Source of the DNA: Dehalobacterium formicoaceticum | GTDB taxonomy: Bacteria > Bacillota > Dehalobacteriia > Dehalobacteriales > Dehalobacteriaceae | NCBI RefSeq assembly: GCF_002224645.1 | Contig: NZ_CP022121.1 | Coordinates: 3,507,501-3,571,500, forward strand | DNA: 64,000 bases | Direction: 5' to 3' | Part shown: positions 1-8,086 of the stretch, piece by piece | Position numbering within the stretch: position 1 is the stretch's first letter | Layout of the letters: the number at the start of each line of letters is the position of its first letter | Notes under the pieces: generated by a model | Told to the model about the DNA's origin: nothing | The model's input: only the letters and a program-made list of their open reading frames with translations | Databases searched by the model: none | Translations under genes and position numbers: made by a program

Positions 1-60
1 GCAGTCCCCTCTCTCGAGGTTCCTGCTCAACATCAGGCTTTGTTACTGTTCAGTTTTCAA
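1..60 (-). promoter_or_regulatory. rRNA-operon-type leader with boxA-like motif, continuing off the left edge
   Basis: Read on the minus strand, this edge contains TCTTTGAAAACTGAACAG, the sequence typically found in leaders and spacers of Firmicutes rRNA operons, where it contributes to antitermination. Together with the three tandem promoters just upstream (to the right), it indicates that a 16S rRNA gene or another stable-RNA gene begins left of position 1. No mature rRNA sequence is visible, so the identity of the transcript is inferred. Confidence 0.6.
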
Positions 61-74
61 AGACCAGCTTGAAT

Positions 75-264
75 AGCTTATCAAATCCTGATTGGCTTGT
101 CAAGCACTTTTTTCTTTTCTTTCTTTTCTTGCCTTGCCCTCTTTCGAGCGCTTGATTAGTTTATCAAACTAATCTCTTCTTGTCAACCACCATTTTTTCT
201 GATGATTTTAACTCTTATACTTCAGAACCTCGATTAGTTTACCAGCTTACTTAGCTGATGTCAA
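75..264 (-). promoter_or_regulatory. three tandem strong sigma-A promoters reading left
   Basis: On the minus strand there are three copies of TTGACA followed after exactly 17 bases by a TAA-type -10 box. They are -35 at 264-259 with -10 TAAACT at 241-236, -35 at 186-181 with -10 TAAACT at 163-158, and -35 at 103-98 with -10 TAAGCT at 80-75. Consensus -35 boxes, identical spacing and tandem arrangement are characteristic of rRNA promoters. The stretch 1-335 holds no gene other than this promoter and leader region. Confidence 0.75.
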
Positions 265-335
265 CTATACTTTCGCCGGTATATTTAAATCTTTGATTCT
301 TTTTTAATTTAAATAATCGATATGAAATAGAAAAT

Positions 336-363
336 GAGTAACCGGATTTAAATCCGGTTACTC
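336..363 (-). terminator. terminator hairpin downstream of gatB
   Basis: A perfect inverted repeat with arms GAGTAACCGGATTT and AAATCCGGTTACTC lies just past the gatB stop. On the minus strand it is followed by a short T-rich run, so it probably ends the gatCAB transcript. Confidence 0.7.
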
Positions 364-394
364 CTCTTAATCTTATTGACTATGATTAAATGGT

Positions 395-1843
395 CTATTT
401 CAACTTTTCTTTCAATAATTCATTTACCATGCCTGGATTGGCCTTCCCTTTAGACATTTTCATAACCTGTCCTACTAAGAATCCCATCGCCCTTTCTTTG
501 CCCGCCTGATAATCTTCAACAGACTTGGGATTATCCGCCAGAACCTGATCCACCATGGCATCAATGGCGGACTGATCGGAAATCTGCACCAGCCCTTTTT
601 CCTCAATCACCACTTCCGGGTTTTTCCCCGTTTTAAACATTTCTTCGAATACTGTTTTCGCGATCCTTCCGCTGATCGTACCCTGATCGATTAATTTAAG
701 CATATTGATCAGCATCTCCGGTGTCACGGCACACTCTTTGATATCCTGCTCTTCGGCATTTAATAAGCGAATCAGATCCCCCATTAACCAGTTGCTTACG
801 GTTTTTGCTTCGGGATATAATTTTACGCAAGCATCAAAATAGTCAGCCAATCCTTTCGATGCGGTAATAATAGAAGCATCGTATTCAGGCAGACCATATT
901 CACTAATCAAGCGCTCTTTACGGGCCTGGGGCAGTTCCGGCAGATTCCGCTGCACCTCTTCCACCCATTCACGGCTGACAATAACCGGTACCAGATCCGG
1001 ATCGGGAAAATAGCGGTAATCACTGGCTTCTTCCTTGCTTCTCATGGCCAGGGTGACCCCTTTGGTCTCATCCCAGGTACGGGTTTCCTGGTATAAAGGT
1101 TCCCCGTCTTCTACAGCCTCAATCTGGCGCTGAATCTCATATTCCAAAGCCCTTTCCATAGCACGGAAAGAATTTAAGTTTTTAATTTCAACTCTGGTAC
1201 CAAAGACCTTGCTTCCTTTGGGCATGATGGAGACATTGGCGTCACAGCGCAGGGAGCCTTCTTCCATCTTACAGTCGGATACTTCCGTATATTCCAAAAT
1301 GGCTTTTAATTTCTCCAGGTAATCCCTGGCTTCCTTAGGGGAACGCATATCCGGTTCGGATACGATCTCCAACAAAGGAGAGCCGCCGCGATTATAATCC
1401 ACCAGGGAATAAAAAGAGGAAGAAATGGTCTCACCGCCATGAACAAGCTTGCTGGCATCTTCCTCCATATGGATTCTGTTGATTCCGATCCGTTTGGAGA
1501 CCCCGTCTGCATCAATGTCTAAGTATCCCTTCAGACAGATAGGCTGATCCAATTGGGATATTTGATAACTAGCGGGCAAATCAGGATAGAAATAATGTTT
1601 TCGATCGAACTTGGAAAATTCCTCAATGTTACAGTTCAAGGCCAAACCTGCTTTAATGGCAAATTCAACAACCTTTTTATTTAAAACCGGCAAGACTCCA
1701 GGCATCCCCAAGCAGCCGGGGCAAACATGGGAATTGGGCTCTTGTCCGAATTCTGTGGAGCAGCTGCAAAAAATCTTCGTTTTGGTCTTGAGTTCCGTAT
1801 GTACTTCCAAACCAATAACTACTTCATATTCCGGATCGATCAT
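395..1843 (-). CDS. gatB: Asp/Glu-tRNA(Asn/Gln) amidotransferase subunit B
   Basis: GatB phosphorylates misacylated Glu-tRNA(Gln) or Asp-tRNA(Asn) and transfers ammonia from GatA to form Gln-tRNA(Gln) or Asn-tRNA(Asn). The 482-residue length is normal. The opening [12 protein letters not shown] and the zinc-type cysteines C26, C28, C41 and C44 (FCSCS...VCPGC) are typical, and the C-terminal third is the helical/YqeY-like tRNA-binding tail. The start follows GGGAGGG by 8 bases, inside the 3' end of gatA; only one base separates the two genes, so they are translationally coupled. GatB shows no sign of decay, in contrast to the altered GatA next door. Confidence 0.97.
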   Translation of the reverse strand: MIDPEYEVVIGLEVHTELKTKTKIFCSCSTEFGQEPNSHVCPGCLGMPGVLPVLNKKVVEFAIKAGLALNCNIEEFSKFDRKHYFYPDLPASYQISQLDQPICLKGYLDIDADGVSKRIGINRIHMEEDASKLVHGGETISSSFYSLVDYNRGGSPLLEIVSEPDMRSPKEARDYLEKLKAILEYTEVSDCKMEEGSLRCDANVSIMPKGSKVFGTRVEIKNLNSFRAMERALEYEIQRQIEAVEDGEPLYQETRTWDETKGVTLAMRSKEEASDYRYFPDPDLVPVIVSREWVEEVQRNLPELPQARKERLISEYGLPEYDASIITASKGLADYFDACVKLYPEAKTVSNWLMGDLIRLLNAEEQDIKECAVTPEMLINMLKLIDQGTISGRIAKTVFEEMFKTGKNPEVVIEEKGLVQISDQSAIDAMVDQVLADNPKSVEDYQAGKERAMGFLVGQVMKMSKGKANPGMVNELLKEKLK

Positions 1844-1844
1844 T

Positions 1845-3305
1845 TTATTGTCCCTCCCCTGACAGGTTCGGTTTATTTAGCATCCATTTCGCTTCCTGCT
1901 CATAAGCAAAAGCAGCCTGCAAAAGTTTGCCGTCATTGAAAGCCTGTCCCATAAACTGCATACCCACCGGCAATCCCTGTCGAAAACCGCAGGGCAAAGA
2001 AATCGCAGGTATCCCGGCCAGGCTCGATGTCATCGTTGCCAGCTCCGGATTTGTATAGGAAAGATTCTCCGTTCCCCCGCCCAATTTAAAGGCCGGTTTA
2101 AAGCAGGTGGGACTTACCAAAAGATCTACCTTTTGAAATGCTTGATCAAAATCCTGTCTGATCAAGGTGCGGGTTTTCAGTGCATTCATATAATAGGTAT
2201 CGATATTCCCTTTGCTGAGCACATGGGTACCTAAGATAATCTGCCTTTTCACCGCCAGTCCAAAGCCTTCGCTGCGGGACAATCGATAATGGGATTCAAT
2301 ATCCTGGGCATCTTCCCGGTGGTAGCCAAAACGCACACCCTCGTAGCGACCCATGACAGAACCGGCTTCCCCTGCAGCAATGATCTGATAAGCGGATTGG
2401 GCATAAGTGGTTTGGGGCAGGGAGACTTCTTCAATTACAGCACCTAACGACTCCAGCTGCTTAACTGCCGCCAACACCAGGGCTTTAATTTCATCATCCA
2501 TTTCTCCGGCAAAATATTCTTTGGGCAGGCCGATTTTCAAACCCCGTACCTCACCTGTTAAAAAACCGCGAAAATCCGGTTTTTGCATCTCTGAAGAAAC
2601 GGTATCCTTGAGGTCGCGACCCACAAGTTCATTCAGAACCCAGGCACAATCCGTGATATCCTTCGTTACAGGACCTATCTGTTCTAAAGACGAAGACGTG
2701 CCAACCAATCCATAGCGTGATACCCAGCCATAGGTAGGCTTAAACCCTACCACCCCGCAAAAAGCCGCGGATTTCAAGATGTCGGAACCAAGGGCAAAAA
2801 CCGCTTCATCGGCGGCAATAGCCGCAGCCGTTCCTCCACCGGATCCTCCCGGTACGTATTCCTGGTTCCAGGGATTTCGGGTAGGACCAAAGAAAGAACT
2901 TTCCGTAGAACTACCCAGGCCAAATTCATCCAGGTTCGTTTTACCGATTAAAATGGCTTGGGCCTGCTGCATTTTTTCTGCAACAGTGGCACTATAGGGT
3001 GGAATAAAATTCTCCAACATTTTGGAAGCAGCGGTGGTTCGGATTCCTTTAGTGCAAATATTATCCTGGAAAACCATTGGCAATCCCGCTAAGGGAACAG
3101 GTCCTTCACCTTGGTTCAGAATTTTATCCATGTCCTGGGCTTTAGACGAGGCATTATCCTGTTCCGGTTTCAAAACAAATGCTCTGACCTTGTCTTCCAC
3201 CTGATCTATTCTTAATAAAATATTTTGCATCAGCTCAGTTGCACTGATTTCTTTTTTAGACAATAGCTCATGAAGTTCATGGGCTGTTTTTTGGCAGATA
3301 CTCAA
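1845..3305 (-). CDS. gatA: GatA-family amidotransferase subunit A with altered catalytic residues
   Basis: The position between gatC and gatB, the 486-residue length and the overall sequence identify GatA, the glutaminase subunit that releases ammonia for GatB. It starts with TTG, 8 bases after AGGAGG. The amidase signature is abnormal. The catalytic Lys of GIKDN-type motifs is Gln here (PMVFQDN, Q80). The usual GGSSGGS reads GGSGGGT (cis-Ser kept as S155, next Ser is Gly). The usual GSDTGGSIRQPAAFCG reads [15 protein letters not shown] has become ILK and IRQP is absent, leaving S179 as the only candidate nucleophile. The frame is intact and the rest of the fold is conserved. It may be a catalytically dead GatA that leaves the complex dependent on free ammonia, or another functional GatA may exist elsewhere. 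Confidence 0.9.
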   Translation of the reverse strand: MSICQKTAHELHELLSKKEISATELMQNILLRIDQVEDKVRAFVLKPEQDNASSKAQDMDKILNQGEGPVPLAGLPMVFQDNICTKGIRTTAASKMLENFIPPYSATVAEKMQQAQAILIGKTNLDEFGLGSSTESSFFGPTRNPWNQEYVPGGSGGGTAAAIAADEAVFALGSDILKSAAFCGVVGFKPTYGWVSRYGLVGTSSSLEQIGPVTKDITDCAWVLNELVGRDLKDTVSSEMQKPDFRGFLTGEVRGLKIGLPKEYFAGEMDDEIKALVLAAVKQLESLGAVIEEVSLPQTTYAQSAYQIIAAGEAGSVMGRYEGVRFGYHREDAQDIESHYRLSRSEGFGLAVKRQIILGTHVLSKGNIDTYYMNALKTRTLIRQDFDQAFQKVDLLVSPTCFKPAFKLGGGTENLSYTNPELATMTSSLAGIPAISLPCGFRQGLPVGMQFMGQAFNDGKLLQAAFAYEQEAKWMLNKPNLSGEGQ

Positions 3306-3326
3306 AGAACTAGCCTCCTTCTGGTT

Positions 3327-3611
3327 TTAAACAATCTTTGGTACTCTAAACATGCCATCTTCCTCATTAGCGGCATTTTGGAAAACCTCATCCTTCTTCA
3401 ACGAAGGTTGTACCAGATCTTCCCTCATCACATTATGAAGGGGTAAAATATTAATCGTGGGGGGAATATCCTGGGTGTCTACTTCTTGAAGCCGTTCTGC
3501 CTCATCCAAGATTGATCCGATTTGTTTTAAGAACAAATCTTCTTCATGTTCCGACAATGCCAACCGAGCTAAAACCGCTGTCTGCTCAATCTCTTTCATT
3601 GAAATAGTCAT
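3327..3611 (-). CDS. gatC: Asp/Glu-tRNA amidotransferase subunit C
   Basis: GatC is the small helical subunit that stabilises the GatA-GatB interface. The 94-residue protein has the family pattern: an N-terminal helix (VLARLALSEHEEDLF), then PTINILPLHNVMREDLV and a C-terminal MFRVPKIV. It is the first gene of gatC-gatA-gatB, 21 bases upstream of gatA. The start at 3611 follows an AAGGATGGTG-type site. No T-box or other leader element was recognised in the 268 bases upstream. Confidence 0.95.
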   Translation of the reverse strand: MTISMKEIEQTAVLARLALSEHEEDLFLKQIGSILDEAERLQEVDTQDIPPTINILPLHNVMREDLVQPSLKKDEVFQNAANEEDGMFRVPKIV

Positions 3612-3788
3612 TTTTCACCATCCTTTTTCTAACAATAACCATTTAATAAGTATACCAAGGCCTTTGGTAAAGGGCAAGATAAACAAATAAGCTTCTCCTT
3701 TGATCTTGTTTCATTCCCTCTTTTTACATTAATTTTCTTCACATGGCAGGATTTTTCTCCTTTATGTAGAATCATAGGAGAGTGTGGG

Positions 3789-3828
3789 CTTAACATCAGA
3801 TAAAGTAATAGCTCCATCTGATGTTAAG
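3789..3828. repeat. 12-bp perfect inverted repeat (CTTAACATCAGA / TCTGATGTTAAG)
   Basis: The hairpin lies in the 268-bp divergent gap between gatC and the NlpC/P60 gene. Its right half and the following bases (CTCCATCTGATGTTAAGAAC) resemble one hairpin of the dispersed repeat copies at 6841-6975 and 30840-30973, so it may be a partial member of that family. No T-run follows on either strand, so a plain terminator is less likely. Confidence 0.5.
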
Positions 3829-3879
3829 AACCATGCTTATACATAAATTCACAATTCAAGAAGATTTGGAGGAGCTCAC

Positions 3880-4788
3880 GTGCGAAAACTAGTAACGATT
3901 TCTGCTTTTTGTATTTCATTGACACTATCGTGTTCAGCCTTTGCTACCAGCCCCATCCAAGGCTCGGCAGACAGTAATTCGACCAAGCATGTGGTACAAG
4001 CAAAAGAAACTCTTAATGGAATAGCTACTACATATGGAATTTCTTTAGAGAAAATTAGCGACTTTAACAACATTGCCAATCCTAATCAAATCATAATTGG
4101 ACAAACCCTTTTCATTCCCATCAATAACGCCGCCAACACAGCAGCAAAACCAACCACATCTGTTGTTGCTCAAAAGACAGCAACACCTCCGGCAAGTGCC
4201 CCCAAGGTAAATTACATAGTTAAACCCCGGGATACCTTACATAGTATTGCTGTAAGACACGGATTAACCGTTGAGCAGGTCCAAGCTGCCAACAATATTG
4301 ACAATCCAAATATTTTAAAAATTGGACAAGTCCTGACCCTGCCCGGAGCTAAGCAGGTTAAGACAGTGGCCTCCCGAAGTGATGACCGGGAACGCAGCAG
4401 ACAATCAAGAGAATCAAGAGAGTTAGCTTCAGATATCGTAGATTATGCTAAAGAATTCTTAGGCTGTTCCTATTCTTATGGTGCCTCAGGTCCAAAATCA
4501 TTTGACTGTTCCGGCTTTACCATGTATGTTTATGACAATTTTGACATTAGTCTGCCCCACAGTTCCACCAGCCAAGCAAAAAAAGGGGAATATGTCAGGA
4601 AAGACGATCTAGCAAAAGGTGATCTTGTTTTCTTTGAAACTTCATCAAGAGGAATCTCTCATGTTGGTCTCTACATAGGAGGGGGAAAATTTATTCACGC
4701 CAGCACCAGTGCTCGTGATGTGGAAATATCCTCATTAAGCGAAACTTATTATGCCAAACGATACGTAACAGCACGACGGGTTTTATAA
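3880..4788 (+). CDS. secreted LysM-NlpC/P60 peptidoglycan hydrolase
   Basis: This is a predicted cell-wall endopeptidase cutting the peptide stem of peptidoglycan. The GTG start follows TTGGAGGAG. Residues 1-23 form a signal peptide ending in SAFA. Two LysM domains follow, about 38-82 (HVVQAKETLNGIATTYGI...) and about 111-155 (NYIVKPRDTLHSIAVRHGL...). A charged linker precedes the C-terminal NlpC/P60 domain of about 115 residues, with catalytic Cys in FDCSGF, His in ISHVGLYIG and a later His in FIHAS. The gene stands alone with its own terminator. Its role (growth, spore germination or separation) cannot be told from sequence. Confidence 0.93.
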   Translation: MRKLVTISAFCISLTLSCSAFATSPIQGSADSNSTKHVVQAKETLNGIATTYGISLEKISDFNNIANPNQIIIGQTLFIPINNAANTAAKPTTSVVAQKTATPPASAPKVNYIVKPRDTLHSIAVRHGLTVEQVQAANNIDNPNILKIGQVLTLPGAKQVKTVASRSDDRERSRQSRESRELASDIVDYAKEFLGCSYSYGASGPKSFDCSGFTMYVYDNFDISLPHSSTSQAKKGEYVRKDDLAKGDLVFFETSSRGISHVGLYIGGGKFIHASTSARDVEISSLSETYYAKRYVTARRVL

Positions 4789-4806
4789 TCAATCGACCGT
4801 CAATAA

Positions 4807-4860
4807 GGCACCCTCGTTTCACCAATCTGATTGAATGGTGGAAGGAGGGTGCCATTTTTT
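4807..4860 (+). terminator. terminator of the NlpC/P60 gene
   Basis: Arms GGCACCCTC and GAGGGTGCC, with an inner TTCACCA/TGGTGGAA pairing, are followed by ATTTTTT, 18 bases past the stop codon. Confidence 0.85.
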
Positions 4861-4878
4861 ATTCCTGATTAATTTTGC

Positions 4879-5643
4879 TTATCGCTGTAATTCTATCAGC
4901 ACCGGGCAATGATCTGAGCCTAGCACATCATCTAAGATATCAGCATTGGTTACTTGTTCCAGTAGGTTTTGTGAGACAAAATGGTAGTCAATCCTCCATC
5001 CCACCCCTTTTTCCCTGGCCTTAAAGCGATAACTCCACCATGAATACTTCACCAGATTGGGATGTAACCAGCGAAATGTATCCACATAACCATGAGAGAT
5101 CAGCTTATCCATCCATGCTCTTTCAATGGGCAAAAAACCGGACCTTTTTTCATTCGTTTTGGGATTTTTAAGATCAATCTCCTGATGCGCCGTATTATAA
5201 TCCCCACAAATAATTAGCTTTTTCCCTTGACTTATCAATTGATTGGAATAATCCAACAAAGCATCATAAAATTCCATTTTATATTGGAGTCGAAAATCGT
5301 CCTTTTGGCCATTGGGAAAATAGATATTAAGAAGTGTGAAATCAGGATACTCTGTGATAAGGATTCTGCCCTCACCATCAAACTTGGGATCCCCAATGCC
5401 GGTTAGCACTGCAGAAGGTTCTTCTTTCGTATAAGTAGCCACACCACTATACCCCTTGCGTTCGGCAAAAGAAAAATAAGATCGGTACCCAGGTATTTGC
5501 TTCAACTCATCAGTGAGTTGTTCTGCTTGAATTTTTGTTTCCTGCAGGCAGAGAATATCCGGCTGTTCCTGAGCTACCCAATCCAAAAAACCGTTTTTTT
5601 GTACGGCACGGATGCCATTTACATTCCAAGAACATACTTTCAA
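4879..5643 (-). CDS. xth: exodeoxyribonuclease III / AP endonuclease
   Basis: This enzyme cleaves DNA 5' of abasic sites and removes 3' blocking groups in base-excision repair. The 254-residue protein is one EEP-fold domain with the family motifs in order: MKVCSWNVNGIRA, LCLQETKI (metal-binding Glu), ICGDYNTAH (catalytic Asp/Asn) and GSDHCPVLIEL (terminal Asp-His). Length and motifs match the ExoA/Xth family. It probably forms a short unit with the YhaM-like gene 48 bases upstream, since both are read leftward. Confidence 0.95.
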   Translation of the reverse strand: MKVCSWNVNGIRAVQKNGFLDWVAQEQPDILCLQETKIQAEQLTDELKQIPGYRSYFSFAERKGYSGVATYTKEEPSAVLTGIGDPKFDGEGRILITEYPDFTLLNIYFPNGQKDDFRLQYKMEFYDALLDYSNQLISQGKKLIICGDYNTAHQEIDLKNPKTNEKRSGFLPIERAWMDKLISHGYVDTFRWLHPNLVKYSWWSYRFKAREKGVGWRIDYHFVSQNLLEQVTNADILDDVLGSDHCPVLIELQR

Positions 5644-5690
5644 ATCATTATGCTCCTCTCTTCATCTTAATTTTTAATTATGTTTTGCTT

Positions 5691-6662
5691 CTATTCTTCA
5701 GGTGATGATTCTTTTTTTGATTCAAGATGAGCCCGATAAAGTTTACGATTGTCCAGGGTCCAAACCCGGTCTGAGAATTCCCCCGGCGCAGTATTTGCCA
5801 ATACTTTTCCCATGTCATACATCCTGGCATCAATCATATCCAGGTAATGGAGCAGTTCTCCCTCCGGGATCATTGGTCTTTTAGGGCTCCCATACTCCGG
5901 GACATAGTGATGGGCTAAGACCATATGCTGGAGCAGCAAGGAAACCTCACTATCCGCTCCCACTTCCTTTGCCGTCTGATCGATCTCCCTGACTCCTTGA
6001 ATAATATGTCCTAAAAGCTGTCCTTCCACGGTATATTCAGTGATTAAGCCGATCGGACCCGCCTTCATTTCATCAGTTTTGCTGAGATCATGAAGGATAA
6101 TCCCGGCATAGAGCAGATCTTTGTTAATGCCCCCATATATTTCCGCCAGTTTTTCTCCTGCAAGAAGCATCGTTTTGATATGGTAAAGGAGTCCCCCGAT
6201 AATCGCATGATGATTCTCTTTGGCGGCAGGATAAAACATCAATTGTTCTTCTTTAGATTTTACCATTTTCGCTACGATTTTTTTGATGTCTTCATTGGTC
6301 ATCTCATGGATAAAACGCCATATTACTTTATACATGGCCTGGGGATCTTCCGATGCCGTGGGAATAAAATCAGAGATGCTGACATTATCCTCCGGCAAAG
6401 CAATGCGAATTTTGTTAATTTTTAGCTGTAGTCGTTGCTGCCACTCCTGCACTACCCCTTGCACCTTCACCAATTGATGGGCTTGAAAGGTTTCTACCTC
6501 TTCTGTTTTACAATCCCAATATTTCCCGTTCACTTCCCCTGTTTTATCCACCAAAGTTAAGTCCAAGTATTTTTTATTATTGCTTGAAGTCCTGCATACA
6601 GACGACTTCAAGAGAAAAAACTCCAGTACATTGTCTCCTGCCTTGAGCAGATTAATCCCCAT
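5691..6662 (-). CDS. YhaM-family 3'-5' exoribonuclease (OB fold plus HD domain)
   Basis: YhaM-type nucleases trim RNA from the 3' end. The 323-residue protein has an N-terminal OB-fold nucleic-acid-binding region of about 100 residues (LDLTLVDKTGEVNGKYWDC). A metal-dependent HD phosphohydrolase domain follows, with HHAIIGGLLYHI, LLYAGIILHDLSK and LAHHYVPEYGSP motifs. The length matches the family. The charged tail (SKKESSPEE) is unremarkable. The function rests on domain pairing, and other HD-type nucleases share this layout. Confidence 0.85.
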   Translation of the reverse strand: MGINLLKAGDNVLEFFLLKSSVCRTSSNNKKYLDLTLVDKTGEVNGKYWDCKTEEVETFQAHQLVKVQGVVQEWQQRLQLKINKIRIALPEDNVSISDFIPTASEDPQAMYKVIWRFIHEMTNEDIKKIVAKMVKSKEEQLMFYPAAKENHHAIIGGLLYHIKTMLLAGEKLAEIYGGINKDLLYAGIILHDLSKTDEMKAGPIGLITEYTVEGQLLGHIIQGVREIDQTAKEVGADSEVSLLLQHMVLAHHYVPEYGSPKRPMIPEGELLHYLDMIDARMYDMGKVLANTAPGEFSDRVWTLDNRKLYRAHLESKKESSPEE

Positions 6663-6787
6663 TCTTCTCCCCCATTCTTTTCCACAAATTCCCGTTTATA
6701 TATGATAAGCTCTTAATTTTATTATACAATGATCTGTGATCCCTGAAAACATGTTCTAAAAATCGACTTTAAATACTATCAGAAATT

Positions 6788-6818
6788 AATGGGCACATCT
6801 CTACGAGGTGTGCCCATT
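6788..6818. terminator. hairpin ATGGGCACA...TGTGCCCAT
   Basis: Stem-loop in the gap between the EcsC gene and the YhaM-like gene. It is followed by TTTT on the plus strand. On the minus strand, where the EcsC transcript would end, the T-run is weak. It may be bidirectional. Confidence 0.5.
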
Positions 6819-6840
6819 TTGGCTATTATTTTTTCGGTAA

Positions 6841-6975
6841 TAAACAGAGTTCATGGCATCAGGTGGAATTTTTTTCTCCATCTGATACTTATAAATCGTT
6901 ATCCAGGAACTTAGTGCCACTTATTCCACCGCTTTCAGAAGCGGGGGTATTAGTGGCAGTTAGTTATCGGGCAAA
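6841..6975 (+). repeat. dispersed 134-bp multi-hairpin repeat, copy A
   Basis: About 90% identical over its whole length to the reverse complement of 30840-30973. It contains a GGCATCAGG/CCATCTGAT hairpin, the conserved core AAATCGTTATCCAGGAACTT, and a long outer stem AGTGCCACT/AGTGGCA around an inner CCGCTTTCAGAAGCGG hairpin. Its right end runs into the last codons of the EcsC gene. It carries no ORF, so a MITE-like or palindrome-associated element is plausible. The gap 6663-6959 holds only this and the preceding hairpin. Confidence 0.75.
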
Positions 6976-7715
6976 ACACGCATACGATAACAATTCATCG
7001 CTGTTTCGCCTAACTTGTCAAGCAAGCGGTAATTAGCCACCGCACCAACCACAGCGCCGATTCCAGGCATCAATTGCAGCATTTTAGCTAAATCAATATA
7101 ATCCCGGTATTCCTGCTGAAAGGTACGCCAATCCACATGATCCATGGTCGCAGGATATTTTTTTACCCATTCATCCCAATGAAGAAGGTGCTGATACACC
7201 TCCACTCGTCTTTTTTCGCTGGAAAAGGCAAGTTGAAAAATGTAAAGCAGATAGATTCTTTCACGCAGCTCTCCTACATTAAATCCATACAAAAGTGCAA
7301 TATCAAAAAGAAGCTTAAACTTAATGCTTAAAAGCAGGGGGAAATCCGCCAGTCCCAGGAATATCCCACCAGCTCCGGTTCCTGCCCCTTCTGCCGCAGC
7401 CGTCTTTTTGTAGAAATTAATTTTCTCCCGAACCAAAACTTCCCGTTCTTGTAATGTCAAATCGGCGGCAGCAGGAGCACCTGAAATAAATTCCGAACCG
7501 ACCAGAACGCCCTGCACTACTTTTTTAATCCCTGCCGTCATCACCTGATGAAATTTTTCCGGATACAAGTTATTGACTTTCATTTGTACTTCTTTGGTTA
7601 AAACACCGGTTAAAGAAGGTCTCTTAGCCATTTTTCCCTGCCATTTTACCAATTCCTTGTATACCTGAACCTGATAGAAATCCATTTTATCCTTGTTTTT
7701 TCCTTGAATTTTCAT
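6960..7715 (-). CDS. EcsC family protein
   Basis: The 251-residue protein matches the EcsC family, named from the third gene of the B. subtilis ecs operon, whose biochemical role is unknown. It is rich in helices and has a Gly/Ala-rich hydrophobic segment (AAAEGAGTGAGGIFLGLADFP) plus further hydrophobic stretches near LLLSIKFKLLFDIALLYGF and GIGAVVGAVANYRLL, which suggests membrane association. No ecsA or ecsB transporter genes are nearby. The last four codons and stop (LPDN) coincide with the end of repeat copy A, so the C-terminus may have been rewritten by that element. Confidence 0.75.
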   Translation of the reverse strand: MKIQGKNKDKMDFYQVQVYKELVKWQGKMAKRPSLTGVLTKEVQMKVNNLYPEKFHQVMTAGIKKVVQGVLVGSEFISGAPAAADLTLQEREVLVREKINFYKKTAAAEGAGTGAGGIFLGLADFPLLLSIKFKLLFDIALLYGFNVGELRERIYLLYIFQLAFSSEKRRVEVYQHLLHWDEWVKKYPATMDHVDWRTFQQEYRDYIDLAKMLQLMPGIGAVVGAVANYRLLDKLGETAMNCYRMRVLPDN

Positions 7716-7750
7716 TCCAGTTTTCCTTCGTTTCTAAGAAATAGTCGGGA

Positions 7751-7774
7751 AAGCCTCCCCATAAGGGAGGCTTC
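7751..7774 (-). terminator. terminator AAGCCTCCC/GGGAGGCTT
   Basis: GC-rich stem between the zinc-ribbon gene and the EcsC gene, both read leftward. It is placed to end the zinc-ribbon transcript. Confidence 0.6.
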
Positions 7775-7813
7775 TTAAGGTCTCTATGATGATGCTTCTA
7801 TGGTGATGAAAAA

Positions 7814-7957
7814 CTAACTGGTAGGTCCGCATGGTTTCGAGGGACTATTTAGGACGCTCCCTTCCATGGCGCAACTCTCACAAACTTTCTTACCGTGCAA
7901 TTCATACAACATTTCTTCCTGCTCTACTTCTTTGCCACAATTTTCACAGTTCAGCAT
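7814..7957 (-). CDS. 47-residue two-CxxC zinc-ribbon protein
   Basis: The short reading frame begins MLNCENCGKEVEQEEM and contains a second CESC pair at residues 26-29, giving a CxxC-x18-CxxC zinc-ribbon or half-LIM-like arrangement that takes up the middle of the peptide. The tail NSPSKPCGPTS is presumably flexible. The ATG at 7957 follows a GGGGGG-rich ribosome site by 7 bases, and a terminator lies 40 bases downstream. This supports a real small gene too short for ordinary ORF cut-offs. No specific function can be assigned. Confidence 0.65.
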   Translation of the reverse strand: MLNCENCGKEVEQEEMLYELHGKKVCESCAMEGSVLNSPSKPCGPTS

Positions 7958-8086
7958 CAATAAACCCCCCTTTTATTTTTCTTATGATTTATATCATTCG
8001 TGATAAATATTTTTTCTCCTTCATCCTTTCATGGATCGTAAAAATATTTCAACAACTTGCTTTATCATATGCAATAAAGAAGATTT

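Noticed and set aside
1845-3305. GatA loss of the nucleophile Ser altogether
   Set aside because: S179 can be aligned with the nucleophile position (GSDxxxS), so the claim is limited to the Lys replacement and the rewritten, shortened loop.
3629-3817. 62-residue minus-strand frame upstream of gatC
   Set aside because: Atypical composition, no ribosome site and covers the 3789 hairpin.
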